This document shows positions 24,471 to 33,620 of a stretch of 39,514 nt of DNA, in pieces. The notes beneath the pieces were generated by a model. It saw nothing but the letters and a program-made list of their open reading frames with translations, was not told where the DNA came from and did no database searches. Every line of letters starts with the position of its first letter. Within the stretch, counting starts at the first letter, position 1. The stretch is taken from contig JAJZQG010000060.1 in NCBI GenBank assembly GCA_021847645.1, positions 1-39,514 of the forward strand, written 5' to 3'. The translations under genes were made by a program, and so were the position numbers. Source of the DNA: Myxococcales bacterium. GTDB lineage: Bacteria > Myxococcota_A > Polyangia > Polyangiales > Polyangiaceae.

Positions 24471-25607
24471 TCAGCTCGGCGCGTGGAACAGCGCGAACAC
24501 TCCGCTATAGAGGTGAGCCGTCATTCCCGCCCGCCCGGGGCCGATCTCGAATGTGGACTTGACGCCCGCGAACGGAAGCCCGGGCCACCGGTCGCGGATG
24601 AGCTGCACGTCCACGTCCTTCTCGCCGTACAGCGCGCTGCCTCGCCCGGCGCAATCTATGTACATGCCGAACAGCGGCACGCCACCGCGGGTCTCGCGCG
24701 CCATTTCCCCGAGCGATGCGTGCAGATCGCTCTTGGCCGCAAGCGGGTCGACCACGGCGAAGGCCACGCGCCTTCCCACGGACAGATCCTCGGAGACCAC
24801 CAATGCGGCCCTCGGCTCGTGCACGCCGCGGATGCCCCGGATCATCAGCTGGGCGCGTCGCTCTTCCGTGCCGGGGACCTCGACCGCGAGCACCACGACC
24901 TGCCCCCGAGGCGCGCGTGGCGCGACGGCGGACAGCGCCTCGAGCGCCGAACGGTCGCCCACGCGGAGAATCAGCGCGCCTTCGGCCTGCGTGACCGGCT
25001 CGAGCTCGCCCAGCAACCGGCACGCCGGCGACGCCCGGACGATCGGGTTGGCCGGCGCGCGGATCGCAAGCCCCACCACATCGCCGGCAAGGACTCTGCC
25101 GTCGACAATCGCCGCCGCTCCGGGACGACCCACGCACCCGCCACCGAAGATGCTCGTCCCGAGGCCCGCGCGATCCAGCCCGTACAGGTCTGTCGGGCTC
25201 ACCACGTCCCCCGCGGCGAAGAGCGCAACGGATCCTGGACGTCCACCGAGCGCGGTGGCGCAGGCGGCCAGCACGCGGTCGGTAAGGCTTCCCTCGGACG
25301 GGTCGATGTCGAGCACGAACGTCGCCGAAGGCTTGCCGCGCCAGGCGATGCCCGAGGCCGCGGAAACCTGCTCGTGCTCACCCTTGTCGGACATGACACC
25401 GGCGCCCGCGGCGACGACCATCGGGATGCCGGACGAGACGGCAGCGACGGCGCGTGCGACCTCGACGACGGAACGGCCGACCGAGCCGCCCAGGAACACC
25501 ACCGCCCCGCCCGCCGGGGCGCCGAGCCGGGCGATGGCCTGGCTAACCATGGCTGCGACCTCGTCGGGCTGCTGGGTGACCAGCGAAAAGCTGCAGGACG
25601 CGGGCAT
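24471..25607 (-). CDS. FIST-domain sensor protein
   Basis: A 378-residue soluble protein with the FIST plus FIST-C architecture. The N-terminal part has AVVFLGGSVGRSVVEVARAV, then GIPMVVAAGAGVMSDKGE and GTSIFGGGCVGRPGAAAIVDGRV. The C-terminal block FGMYIDCAGRGSALYGEKDVD, then DRWPGLPFAGVKSTFEIGP, is the family signature (CxGRG and FxGxxsxGEIGP-like). FIST proteins are proposed small-ligand sensors, often for amino acids, and usually partner histidine kinases or chemoreceptors. None is adjacent here. The gene is divergent from the PP2C phosphatase. The ribosome site is weak. The N-terminal position suggests a cytoplasmic stand-alone sensor. Confidence 0.88.
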   Translation of the reverse strand: MPASCSFSLVTQQPDEVAAMVSQAIARLGAPAGGAVVFLGGSVGRSVVEVARAVAAVSSGIPMVVAAGAGVMSDKGEHEQVSAASGIAWRGKPSATFVLDIDPSEGSLTDRVLAACATALGGRPGSVALFAAGDVVSPTDLYGLDRAGLGTSIFGGGCVGRPGAAAIVDGRVLAGDVVGLAIRAPANPIVRASPACRLLGELEPVTQAEGALILRVGDRSALEALSAVAPRAPRGQVVVLAVEVPGTEERRAQLMIRGIRGVHEPRAALVVSEDLSVGRRVAFAVVDPLAAKSDLHASLGEMARETRGGVPLFGMYIDCAGRGSALYGEKDVDVQLIRDRWPGLPFAGVKSTFEIGPGRAGMTAHLYSGVFALFHAPS

Positions 25608-25798
25608 GGCGGCAGCCTAGTCCGACACCGTTGGGCAGCCAAGGCCCCTGGTGTCAGCGTCGAGGGACTGTCCTTTTCCCGCACGCCTGCAGTCCCGTGG
25701 CGCCCGACGCGTACGGCGGTATGGACTCCGCTGGGCTTTCGGAGGATGCTAGCCATCATCGGCGAGCCACACGCACCGCCCGCAGCACTGTCGGCAAG

Positions 25799-26563
25799 AT
25801 GCAGATGAGAGAAGTCAGATCGTTCGGCGCCACGGATATCGGCCGCCATCGCAAGGTCAACCAGGACGCCTACCTCTGTGATGACACGCTGGGCTTGTAT
25901 GTCGTGGCCGACGGCATGGGCGGACATGCGGCGGGCGAGGTTGCCAGCAAGGAAGCCGTCGATACCGTGTTCGGCATGGTCAAGCGCGGCATGACCAGCA
26001 TCGGACAGCAGATCGTGGGCGACCTGACCGACGAGCACGCGCGCGCGGGTTGCCGCCTGCTCGAGGGCGCCGTGCAGGCCGCCACCTACATGGTCTACGC
26101 CATGGCTGAGCTCGATCGCGAGAAGTCGGGCATGGGCACCACCATCTCGGCGCTCCTCGTTCTCGGCAACTACGCCGTCATCGCCCAGGTGGGCGACAGC
26201 CGCGTCTACCAGATTCGCCAGGGCCAGGCCGCCCAGCTCACCGAGGACCACACGCTCATCGCCTGGGAGATCAAGCAGGGCCTCATCACGCCCGACCAGG
26301 CCAAGACCTCACCCCATCGCAACATCATCACCCGCGCCGTCGGCAACCGCGACTACGTGCAGGTCGACACCAGTGTCGTCGATCTCCGTCCCGCAGATCG
26401 CTACCTGCTGTGCTCGGACGGGCTCCACGGTTACCTTCACATCGACGAGATCGCCCCCGCGTGTGCGGCCCCCGGCCTGGTCGTGGTCAACAACCTGGTG
26501 GCCCTCGCGAACTCGCGGGGTGGCAAGGACAACATCACGGCCGTGCTGGTCGAGGTTCTCTGA
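25799..26563 (+). CDS. PP2C-family Ser/Thr protein phosphatase
   Basis: A 254-residue PPM/PP2C phosphatase of the bacterial Stp/PrpC type. Metal- and phosphate-binding motifs are intact: GRHRKVNQDAYL (about 15-26), VVADGMGGHAAGEVAS (about 38-53), GMGTTISALLV, QVGDSRVYQIR, LTEDHTLIAWE, LLCSDGLHGYL and the final GGKDNITAVLVEV. It should dephosphorylate Ser/Thr kinase targets and autophosphorylated kinases. ATG codons at 25799 and 25805 are both possible. No kinase is adjacent; the nearest is the transmembrane kinase at 16182-17696. It precedes ddl in the same direction with a 197-bp gap. Confidence 0.95.
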   Translation: MQMREVRSFGATDIGRHRKVNQDAYLCDDTLGLYVVADGMGGHAAGEVASKEAVDTVFGMVKRGMTSIGQQIVGDLTDEHARAGCRLLEGAVQAATYMVYAMAELDREKSGMGTTISALLVLGNYAVIAQVGDSRVYQIRQGQAAQLTEDHTLIAWEIKQGLITPDQAKTSPHRNIITRAVGNRDYVQVDTSVVDLRPADRYLLCSDGLHGYLHIDEIAPACAAPGLVVVNNLVALANSRGGKDNITAVLVEVL

Positions 26564-26599
26564 AGGCCGAACGCTGCACGGTAGGGACTTGCCGTTTTG

Positions 26600-26628
26600 T
26601 TGACCATTGCGCGCGAGGTTGATAACGC
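26600..26628 (+). promoter_or_regulatory. Possible sigma-70-type promoter for ddl
   Basis: TTGACC at 26600-26605 is followed after 17 bp by TAACGC at 26623-26628, in the 197-bp gap before ddl. The -35 box is good but the -10 box is poor, so this is only a candidate. Confidence 0.25.
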
Positions 26629-26760
26629 GAGGCAAGTGGAACACGGCATCGTGGCCGTTCTCCCACTTCGCCACGACGCATGTCGCGCGTGCCCGTTGAA
26701 ACGACCGCGAATCGCGCCTGGCGCGCCCGTTGCTTCGCTCACGAGAAAAAGGACCATTGC

Positions 26761-27780
26761 ATGACCATTCGGCGCGTTGGAGTTCTGATGGGCGGTTCCT
26801 CCGGCGAGCGCGACGTCTCGCTGCGCACCGGAGATGCGATCGCCAGCGGCCTCGAAGATCGCGGCTATGACGTCGTGCGCATCGACCTGGATGGCAGCCA
26901 CGATTGGGCTTCGGTCATCCGACAAGCACGCCTCGACGCGGCTTTCCTGGCCTTGCACGGACGCCACGGAGAGGACGGCTGCGTGCAGGGCCTGTGCGAG
27001 CTGCTCGGCGTGCCGTACACCGGCTCGAGCGTGCTGGCCTCCGCCCTTGCCATGGACAAGGTCAAGGCCAAGGAGATGTTCCACCAGCACAACGTGCCCA
27101 CCCCGCCATACTACACCGTGTCGGCCGAGGACGACCTGACCGACATCGAGGAGATCCACGGGTCGTTCGGCTTTCCCGTCATCGTCAAGCCGCGCGGCGA
27201 AGGCTCGAGCCTGGGCATGCGCAAGGCCGACAATCATCGCGAGCTGGTCGACGGCCTGAGGAGCGCGCTGTCGTACGACGACGTGGCGCTGGTCGAGCGC
27301 TACATCGCCGCCCGTGAGGTGAACGTGGGGGTGCTCGACGGGCGCGTGCTGGGGGCGATCGAGATCGCGCCCAAGAAGGGGATTTACGATTACGAATCCA
27401 AGTACACGCCGGGCATGACCGAGTACTTCATGCCGGCACGCCTGCCCCCGACACGCTATCAAGGCGTGCTCAACCTGGCCGAGCGCGCCGTCAAGGCCCT
27501 GGGCTGCACCGGCGCATGCCGGGTCGATCTGCTGGTCACAGAGGGCGAGAACGAGTACGTGCTCGAGGTCAACACCATCCCGGGCATGACCAAGACCAGC
27601 CTGCTGCCCAAGATCGCGGCCGGCGCCGGCTACGACTTCTCGGACCTGTGCGAGGCCATCCTGCGCACCGCTCGCCTGTACTGCGCACCCAAGAAGCACC
27701 TCGCCGAGCCCAAACGCCACGACTCCGGCGTCGAGATCATCCTGCCCCAGACCGTACTCGCCAAGGCCGTCGGCACCTGA
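26761..27780 (+). CDS. ddl: D-alanine--D-alanine ligase
   Basis: A 339-residue ATP-grasp enzyme that joins two D-Ala to give the dipeptide used by MurF in peptidoglycan synthesis. The start at 26761 has AAAAGGA seven bases upstream. Signature regions: RVGVLMGGSSGERDVSLRTG (glycine-rich start with Ser-Ser-Glu), LHGRHGEDGCVQGLCELLGVPYTGS, LAMDKVKAKEMF, PVIVKPRGEGSSLGM (ATP-grasp Lys and loop), VNVGVLDG, ACRVDLLVTEG, and VLEVNTIPGMTKTSLLPK, with the Glu and Asn that bind Mg. It has a slightly extended C-terminus (about 25 residues, KKHLAEPKRHDSG onward). The gene stands alone, away from any division or mur cluster. Confidence 0.93.
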   Translation: MTIRRVGVLMGGSSGERDVSLRTGDAIASGLEDRGYDVVRIDLDGSHDWASVIRQARLDAAFLALHGRHGEDGCVQGLCELLGVPYTGSSVLASALAMDKVKAKEMFHQHNVPTPPYYTVSAEDDLTDIEEIHGSFGFPVIVKPRGEGSSLGMRKADNHRELVDGLRSALSYDDVALVERYIAAREVNVGVLDGRVLGAIEIAPKKGIYDYESKYTPGMTEYFMPARLPPTRYQGVLNLAERAVKALGCTGACRVDLLVTEGENEYVLEVNTIPGMTKTSLLPKIAAGAGYDFSDLCEAILRTARLYCAPKKHLAEPKRHDSGVEIILPQTVLAKAVGT

Positions 27781-27834
27781 CCGGATCGGTGCGCGCCCCC
27801 CACGCTCTCACCCTCTCGCCACCTTCTCGCGCGC

Positions 27835-29064
27835 TCATCGCTCCACGACGCACGCCGCTATCTCGGACTCCTCCACCTCGAAGCTCACACCGTCGAGCGG
27901 ATTCGCCGGCGCCGTCGATGGCACCGCGAGGCGCACGAACCCGCTCATGCGATCCGTGGCGTCGATGCGGGTGCCGCGCAGGATCTTGCCCACGACAACC
28001 GCGTCGCCGTCGATGTCCGCCACCAGCGGGACGTCCGCGTTGCATCGATAATGCGCCGCGCCCGATCCAGGCGCAGTCGCACCGGCGCCGACGCCGACAT
28101 CCCGGACCATCCCGAACGCTGCGCTCGACTGTCCGCCCCGGGTCGTCACGTCGCTCAGCGGCACCCAGCCGAACACGATATCCTCGAAGTCGACCCACCA
28201 GATGCGTGCGAACGCGCCCCTGCTCTCCAGGAGCTTCACGGGCTCGTCGCCGTTGGGTGGGTCGATCCATGCCACCGGTGCGCCGCCGGGCGTCAGCGAC
28301 AAGGGGATGGCCGGCCGTGCTCGGAGCATGGCGTCACGAGGCGCTGCGACCTTCGGCACGAGGCTCCCCGGATCGAACGAACCATGATCGTCGATCGTCA
28401 GGTCGGCGCACGGATGCGTTGCGCGCAGGACCGCTGCGCTGGTCTTGATTCCCCGCGACGGGGCACGCGTCACGAGCAGCTCGCCCGGCCGACCTTCCTC
28501 CCACCCGAGCGACGCAGGCGGCAGCGGGATCAGGAACCCATCGAAGACCATGGCGCGAGCCGGGCGCAGCGAGAACTCCTCGGTCCCCAGGTAGCCGCTG
28601 ACTTCCCAACCGCTGTGCGAGAGGCGAGCAAAGACCGAATCGGTGTCCTTGCCGAGCGCAATCTGGATCTGGGCCTGCGCCCTGGCGGGACGCGCGAAAG
28701 CCCTTCCGCGCTCTCGGACGCGCAGCACGGATTCATCTCCATCGGGAGTCCAGTCCTGCGACGTGAGCCCGCACGCTGCCTCGCCCGGTGGGTCCACGCG
28801 GGCAAGATCCCGGTCCGGGGCGGACACGAGGCTCGGCGCCGCGCTGGCGGACGAGCCGGGCGCGGACGCGGTGGGCGAGTGGTTCGAGGCCGAATCGGAC
28901 GCGAGTGCAACGCGCGACGCGGGAGAGGACGACGGGTTGGTCGACGCGCCGCACGACGGGGCGAGCAGCAACGGGAACGAGGCGAGACCGACGGCAAACG
29001 GTCCGATCGCCCTGCGGCGCGCATCGAACGAGGGAGCGCAGCAGTAGCTACGAGAGGAACGCAT
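27835..29064 (-). CDS. Lipoprotein with SH3-like segments
   Basis: A 409-residue probable lipoprotein. The N-terminus has a basic region, a hydrophobic core and LLLAPSCGAS as lipobox, then a Ser/Ala/Pro-rich linker to about 90. The body is beta-rich. Two stretches resemble bacterial SH3 domains: APVAWIDPPNGDEPVKLLES with IVFGWVPLSDV, and a second with VADIDGDAVVVGKILRGTRI and GFVRLAVPS. Such domains bind peptidoglycan or peptides in the envelope. No enzymatic motif is seen. No good ribosome site precedes the ATG. It converges with ddl (54 bp gap). Family not recognised. Confidence 0.7.
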   Translation of the reverse strand: MRSSRSYCCAPSFDARRRAIGPFAVGLASFPLLLAPSCGASTNPSSSPASRVALASDSASNHSPTASAPGSSASAAPSLVSAPDRDLARVDPPGEAACGLTSQDWTPDGDESVLRVRERGRAFARPARAQAQIQIALGKDTDSVFARLSHSGWEVSGYLGTEEFSLRPARAMVFDGFLIPLPPASLGWEEGRPGELLVTRAPSRGIKTSAAVLRATHPCADLTIDDHGSFDPGSLVPKVAAPRDAMLRARPAIPLSLTPGGAPVAWIDPPNGDEPVKLLESRGAFARIWWVDFEDIVFGWVPLSDVTTRGGQSSAAFGMVRDVGVGAGATAPGSGAAHYRCNADVPLVADIDGDAVVVGKILRGTRIDATDRMSGFVRLAVPSTAPANPLDGVSFEVEESEIAACVVER

Positions 29065-29122
29065 GAAGGCGATGCTGCCGAATCGACTGCGGTGACGTCA
29101 AGGTGCGACGCGATGCGCGAGC

Positions 29123-29749
29123 TCAGCGGCTGAGCGTGTGATCTTCGATGGGGGCGAGATTGCCTACCCAGCGGAGCCGAATGTGCCGGCGGAATCTCGA
29201 GCTCGGCGGAGGTTCCTCGTCGCCGCCGCGCGCGAACGGATCTGCCTCTGCCACGGCTCGCACGGGCAGGCCTTGGTAGTTGGGCGCGCGAACGACGAAC
29301 ACCGAGCACGGAGAGGTCTCGGACAAGCGCGCAGCGACAGCTCCGTGCACCACGCCCTTCTCTCCGGTAGCCGGGTGGGCGCCTACGACAATGGCATCGG
29401 CGTGCGTATCGCAGGCGAAACGCACGAGGGACGCAGCGATGTCACCGGCAGCGACATGCAGCCGAATGCGTTCGGCCAGGGGATGCTTGACGGTCGAGAT
29501 CTTGTCGAGGACGAAGACCTGCAGCATCTCCGCGCGCTCGTCGAGCAGCCTCGCCAGATCGGGCGAAGGGCCCGCGGTAGAAGGGGGCTCCGTGCCTTCG
29601 ACGACGTGGCACAGATGCAGCAGGGCAAACGGGTGACCGCCTGCGAGGCGCAGGGCTTCGGTAATGGTCATATCGCCGACCGGGTCGAACTTCACGCCGA
29701 CGACCAGGACGTACGCGCGCTCGGGGCGTTCGCTTGCTGCAGTTGCCAT
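29123..29749 (-). CDS. Universal stress protein (UspA family)
   Basis: A 208-residue Usp-fold protein. It begins YVLVVGVKFDPVGDMTITEALRL, then FALLHLCHVVEG, and later DTHADAIVVGAHPATGEKG with VVHGAVAARLSETSPCSVFVVR, which corresponds to the ATP-binding G-x2-G-x9-G-S/T end of the fold. The final 45 residues (GLPVRAVAEADPFARGGDEE and PPPSSRFRRHIRLRW) are a basic extension beyond the family domain. The start at 29749 has a GGGGGAT site. A longer frame extends to 30550 but overlaps the DUF2505 gene. Presumably cytoplasmic, and a stress or ATP-linked regulator. Confidence 0.88.
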   Translation of the reverse strand: MATAASERPERAYVLVVGVKFDPVGDMTITEALRLAGGHPFALLHLCHVVEGTEPPSTAGPSPDLARLLDERAEMLQVFVLDKISTVKHPLAERIRLHVAAGDIAASLVRFACDTHADAIVVGAHPATGEKGVVHGAVAARLSETSPCSVFVVRAPNYQGLPVRAVAEADPFARGGDEEPPPSSRFRRHIRLRWVGNLAPIEDHTLSR

Positions 29750-29976
29750 GGTGATCCCCCTTGTGAAGACAACGTAGCTCCCGGCCGGTCGCACGCAACC
29801 TCCAGGCGCCGCCGTGAACGACACTATCTTCATGCCGGCGAGCCGAGGCGCACCGCGGCCGGCACGACGGATCCAACCACCCGGCACGGTGCCGTGCCCG
29901 CGGAAGACGCTGTGATGGTGTGATGTGCTCGTGGGCGTCGCGCCGTGCGACGCGGAGGTTGCGACGGAGCGTCGCC

Positions 29977-30462
29977 TCAGGCTCGAGCGTGACGCCGAAG
30001 GATATCGTCGTAGCGCGTCAGACCGGTTTCGAACGCCTTGGCGGCGACCTTCGCAATCTGTCCGCCGATGAGCGGTATGTTGACCTCGATTTGGACCTCG
30101 TGCTCCAGGCTGGTCGAAGCCCCGTCGGCACGCAGGCGGTAGGTTCCGGAGAGCTTGAGCCGCGAGACGCCGGACTCCTTGCGCCAGGTCCAGGTCAGCA
30201 CGTTGCGCGCTCGATCCAGGTCGCTCGTGGTGATCGACACGAAGGTTCCGCTCTTGTCCAGGCCGCCGGTCTTGGTCCGTTGATACTCGGTCGTGCGCAG
30301 CTCGAACACGACCTTGTGCTCGTTTCGCTCGATCTCGCGCCAAGCCGTGGACACCACCCCCTCGCGCCCGCGCTCCGCTTCGAGGTTGTACGCTTCCGAG
30401 ACCAACGCCTCGGCGACCTTCTCGACCGGAGCCTCGATCCTGCACCTGTGCGTCACGTTCAT
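29977..30462 (-). CDS. DUF2505 family protein
   Basis: A 161-residue SRPBCC-like (START-like) protein. The start VTHRCRIEAPVEKVAEALVSEAY, the middle VVFELRTTEYQR and the end VEVNIPLIGGQIAKVAAKAFETGLTRYDDILRRH match DUF2505, whose members are helix-grip folds with a hydrophobic pocket and unknown ligands. The chosen start at 30462 has AAGGAAACGCG upstream; a longer frame to 30636 has none. It is transcribed away from the small lipoprotein gene and toward the Usp gene, with 227 bp between. Function unknown. Confidence 0.82.
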   Translation of the reverse strand: MNVTHRCRIEAPVEKVAEALVSEAYNLEAERGREGVVSTAWREIERNEHKVVFELRTTEYQRTKTGGLDKSGTFVSITTSDLDRARNVLTWTWRKESGVSRLKLSGTYRLRADGASTSLEHEVQIEVNIPLIGGQIAKVAAKAFETGLTRYDDILRRHARA

Positions 30463-30589
30463 CGCGTTTCCTTCCGTCGGTAGGGCGCGCAGCATAGCAC
30501 CGGGCCGGGGCAGGCAACATGCCAGCCACCGGGGGAGGGGCGCGACCCAAGCGCCGGGGACCGCACAGGCACCTGGGCTCGGGACGCGC

Positions 30590-30618
30590 TTGACACCGAA
30601 ACGGGCGTGCGGAATAGC
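30590..30618 (+). promoter_or_regulatory. Promoter giving possibly leaderless mRNA
   Basis: TTGACA at 30590-30595 and AATAGC at 30613-30618 are 17 bp apart. The ATG of the small lipoprotein lies at 30626, seven bases after the -10 box, about where transcription should start. No spaced ribosome site is present between them. The mRNA could therefore begin at or within a base or two of the start codon. Confidence 0.45.
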
Positions 30619-30625
30619 CTCGGAG

Positions 30626-30973
30626 ATGTCACGCACGCGGCGCTCTGCCTTCCTGGCCCTATTCGGCTATGTGGCAGTTGTCGCTGCGGGATGCCGGCGT
30701 GATCCCGCACTGTCCAATCGCCCGTCCGCCCCGGCGCAATCCTCGCCCGCGACCGCCACGGCCACGGAGATCGTGCCCGACACGCCCGACGACGTCGGCC
30801 AGATCCAGCGTCTGCTCGCGTTCGTTGCAGCGCAGAAGAACATTGGCGAGCGCAAGCGGCTCATCTGGGAGCAATACCTGTATTGCGCGGACATCGTCAG
30901 CCAGGGCGCCGGACATGTCAGCGCGCTCGCGAACGAGCTGTCGGCCCCGGCGTGGTTCTTCTGGTGGGATTGA
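30626..30973 (+). CDS. Small lipoprotein of unknown function
   Basis: A 115-residue protein with an N-terminal lipoprotein signal (MSRTRRSAFLALFGYVAVVAAGC, lipobox VAAGC), a Ser/Ala/Pro/Thr-rich linker to about residue 50, and a helical C-terminal part (DDVGQIQRLLAFVAAQKN, RLIWEQYLYCADIVSQ, ending AWFFWWD). It has no recognisable family. The ATG abuts GGAG with no spacing and lies within seven bases of a good promoter box. It lies 74 bp before the ABC importer genes but does not resemble their usual BMP binding protein (which is about 330 residues), so it should not be taken as that missing partner. Confidence 0.7.
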   Translation: MSRTRRSAFLALFGYVAVVAAGCRRDPALSNRPSAPAQSSPATATATEIVPDTPDDVGQIQRLLAFVAAQKNIGERKRLIWEQYLYCADIVSQGAGHVSALANELSAPAWFFWWD

Positions 30974-31047
30974 CCCGCCCACCGGCGCGGCGCCTGACGA
31001 CATTCTCCTGCTGAATACGATCCCCGATGCGGTAGGATGGGCCGGCC

Positions 31048-32544
31048 TTGAGCGCCCCCGCCGTCAGCCTCGAAAGCGTCTCGCGCCGCTTCGGCGCGGT
31101 AGTCGCCGTGCGCGACGCCTCCGCGCAGTTCGAGCGCGGCAGGGTGCACGCGCTCATCGGGGAAAACGGCGCCGGCAAGTCGACTCTGCTGGGCCTGATC
31201 GGCGGCGCGTCGGCGCCGGACCAAGGGCGCGTCCTCATCGACGGCCAACCCTTGCATCCCGGCACGCCGGCGGAAGCGACGCGCCGCGGCGTGGGCTTCG
31301 TGCACCAGCACTTCATGCTCGTCGAGGCCTTCACCGCGCTCGAAAACGTCATGCTCGGCGCCGAGCCCGTCGACTCGCTGCGCCGCCTGGACTTGTCCGC
31401 CGCGCGACGCGCCGCCGAGAGCGCCATGCGCGACCTCGGCGCCAAGCTCGATCTCGATGCGCCCGTCTCCGTGTTGGGTGTCGGCGAACGCCAGACCTTG
31501 GAGATCGTCCGCATCCTGGTGCGCGGCGCCACCACCATCCTGCTCGACGAGCCCACTGCCGTGCTCACGCCCGCCCAGGCAACCGCCCTGTACGCATCGG
31601 TCGAGCGCATGGCCCGGCGCGGGGCCTGCGTCGTGATCGTCACCCACCGCCTGCGCGAGGTGATCGACCATTGCGACGATGTCACGGTCATGCGTCGCGG
31701 CAGGATTGTCCTGAGCAGCCCGGTGGCCGACACCAACGCCGCCGCCTTGACTCGCGCCATCATGGGCGCCGAGCCGCCTCCTCCGATCGAACGCCCGCGC
31801 GACCCGGGCAAGGGGCAAAGCGCCCTGTCGCTCTCGCATCTCACCGTCGCGGGCGCCACCGCGGGGCGGCCGGCGCTCGACGATGTCTCGCTGTCCGTCG
31901 CCCCGGGACGCATCGTGGGGATCGCCGGCGTGGAGGGCAACGGGCAGAGTGAGCTGGTGCAGGCCATCGCCGGTCTGCGACGCGTCGAGGCGGGCACCAT
32001 CCAGCTGGGGAGCGCGGTGGTCAACGGGCTCAGCGTGGCGAAGCGCAGGAGCTTGGGGCTCATCGTGGTCCACGCGGATCGGCACCGAGAGGGGCTGATG
32101 CTGGAGGGCACCGTGTTCGACAACCTGGTCTTGGGGGATCCTGGCGCACGCGACGAGGCTGCCATGGTGCGCCGGCGCGTGGAGCGGTTCGGGATCCAAC
32201 CGCCCGATCCCACGCTCGAAGCGCGCGCGCTGTCCGGTGGCAACCAGCAGAAGGTGGTCACCGCTCGCGCGCTCGACCGGCAGCTTCGGGCCGTGGTGCT
32301 TTCACAGCCCACCAGGGGCGTGGACCTGGGTGCGGCTCGCGCGATCCACGCGGCCATTGGCAGCGCCGCGCAGCAGGGAGCCGCCGTGCTCGTGGTCAGC
32401 GCCGACCTGGCCGAGCTCCGCGCGATCTGCCACGAAGTGCTCGTAATCGCCGGCGGGCGCATCGTCGCGTCCCTTCCCCCCGAAACGCCGGAAGACGTGT
32501 TCGGCCGCGCCATGCTCGGTGACGTGGCGGGAGCCGAGGCATGA
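31048..32544 (+). CDS. ABC transporter ATPase, BMP/nucleoside importer type
   Basis: A 498-residue protein with two tandem ABC domains. The first has Walker A GENGAGKST (about 37-45), HQHFMLVEAFTALENV as Q-loop region, a degenerate signature VLGVGERQTLEIV and Walker B ILLDEPTAVLTP. The second has the degenerate Walker A GVEGNGQSEL, signature LSGGNQQK, and VVLSQPTRGVDLGAA. This layout, with an impaired site in each half, is typical of the YufO/BmpB/RbsA class that energises nucleoside or related importers. The start is TTG at 31048 with an imperfect AGGATGGG leader. It heads an operon with two permeases, and its stop overlaps the next ATG. Confidence 0.9.
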   Translation: MSAPAVSLESVSRRFGAVVAVRDASAQFERGRVHALIGENGAGKSTLLGLIGGASAPDQGRVLIDGQPLHPGTPAEATRRGVGFVHQHFMLVEAFTALENVMLGAEPVDSLRRLDLSAARRAAESAMRDLGAKLDLDAPVSVLGVGERQTLEIVRILVRGATTILLDEPTAVLTPAQATALYASVERMARRGACVVIVTHRLREVIDHCDDVTVMRRGRIVLSSPVADTNAAALTRAIMGAEPPPPIERPRDPGKGQSALSLSHLTVAGATAGRPALDDVSLSVAPGRIVGIAGVEGNGQSELVQAIAGLRRVEAGTIQLGSAVVNGLSVAKRRSLGLIVVHADRHREGLMLEGTVFDNLVLGDPGARDEAAMVRRRVERFGIQPPDPTLEARALSGGNQQKVVTARALDRQLRAVVLSQPTRGVDLGAARAIHAAIGSAAQQGAAVLVVSADLAELRAICHEVLVIAGGRIVASLPPETPEDVFGRAMLGDVAGAEA

Positions 32545-33620
32545 GCCCCCGCGGCATCCGGAAGCGCGCGAGGGAATGGCTCACGCCCCTGACCGCCGTG
32601 GCGGCCGCGATCCTCGTGCTCAACATCCTGTCGTGGTCGTTCGGCCAGGCGCCCGCCTCGACCTTGAGCACCGCCGTCGCGGGCAGCTGGGGAACGCTCT
32701 ATGGCATAGGTCAAGTCCTGTTCAAGGCAACTCCGCTGTTGCTCGCTGGCATTGCGGTGGACGTGGCGCTTCGAGCGGGCATGTTCAACATCGGAGTCGA
32801 AGGCCAGATCGCCGTCGGTAGCGTGGCAGCCGCCGCCTTTGCGCTGCTGATCCCGCCGTCGCTGCCTGCCGTCGTGGCCGTACCGTTGGTGCTCACGGTG
32901 GGCGCCCTCGCAGGCGGCTTCTGGGCCGCCATCGCCGGTGCGATGCGCGTGATGTTCGGCGCCCACGAGGTCATCACCACCATCATGCTCAATCGCATCG
33001 CCGACGCGATCATCGCCGTGCTGTTGACGTCGGCGCTGGCCTTGCCCGGCACGGTCCGCACGGCCGACATGCCTGCGAACACCCTTCTTCCGCGCCTGCA
33101 GGCCATCAGCGCCGGATTCAAGGGCAGTGCGGCCAGCCTCGCTTTCCCCCTGTCCATCGTCGTGCTCGCGGCCGTGTTCCTGTGGTTGCGACACACGCGC
33201 TCGGGACGAGAGGTGCAGTGGGTCGGGCTCAACGAGCACGCGTGCGCGGCCGAGGGCGTTCCCGTGCGCTGGCGACGATTCGCGGCGATGAGCTTGTCGG
33301 GCGCGATCGGCGGCCTGGCGGCCTCGGGAACGGTGCTGGGCTACAAGGGATACTACGAAATGGGCCTTGGCGCGGGCGTCGGCTTCGGCGGTATCGCGGT
33401 CGCGTTCTTGGGGCGCGGCAATCCGGTCGGTCTGCTGCTCGCCGCCCTTTTGTTCGGCACGCTCGCGCAAGCGGGCCTGGCCATCAACGCCCAGGTCCCC
33501 CGCGAGGCCATGGGCGTGCTCGAAGCGGTCGTCATCATCGTGACCGCATTGGCCGCGCGGGCCGGCGTCTCCGAGCCCACCACAGCCGCCAGGACGCCTG
33601 CAACGGAGCGCGACCCATGA
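32541..33620 (+). CDS. ABC transporter permease, YufP-like
   Basis: A 359-residue inner-membrane permease of the BPD_transp_2 (LIV-II) family, YufP/BmpC-like. Visible signatures: LLLAGIAVDVALRAGMFNIGVEGQI (the membrane motif FNIGxEGQ), AIAGAMRVMFGAHEVITTIMLNRIA, and WVGLNEHACAAEGVPVRWRRFAAM followed by GAIGGLAASGTVLGY, which contains the coupling-helix region. About nine hydrophobic segments are present. Its ATG overlaps the stop of the ATPase gene (ATGA) and its stop overlaps the second permease start, so the three are translationally coupled. Confidence 0.93.
   Translation: MSPRGIRKRAREWLTPLTAVAAAILVLNILSWSFGQAPASTLSTAVAGSWGTLYGIGQVLFKATPLLLAGIAVDVALRAGMFNIGVEGQIAVGSVAAAAFALLIPPSLPAVVAVPLVLTVGALAGGFWAAIAGAMRVMFGAHEVITTIMLNRIADAIIAVLLTSALALPGTVRTADMPANTLLPRLQAISAGFKGSAASLAFPLSIVVLAAVFLWLRHTRSGREVQWVGLNEHACAAEGVPVRWRRFAAMSLSGAIGGLAASGTVLGYKGYYEMGLGAGVGFGGIAVAFLGRGNPVGLLLAALLFGTLAQAGLAINAQVPREAMGVLEAVVIIVTALAARAGVSEPTTAARTPATERDP

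Noticed and set aside
30626..30973. Small lipoprotein as the ABC importer's binding protein
   Set aside because: Only 115 residues, no BMP-type Rossmann motifs, and it is separated from the importer genes by its own promoter and a 74-bp gap.
30918..33470. 850-codon minus-strand open frame over the ABC importer
   Set aside because: Shadow frame. The plus strand has intact Walker motifs, permease signatures and ATGA overlaps.
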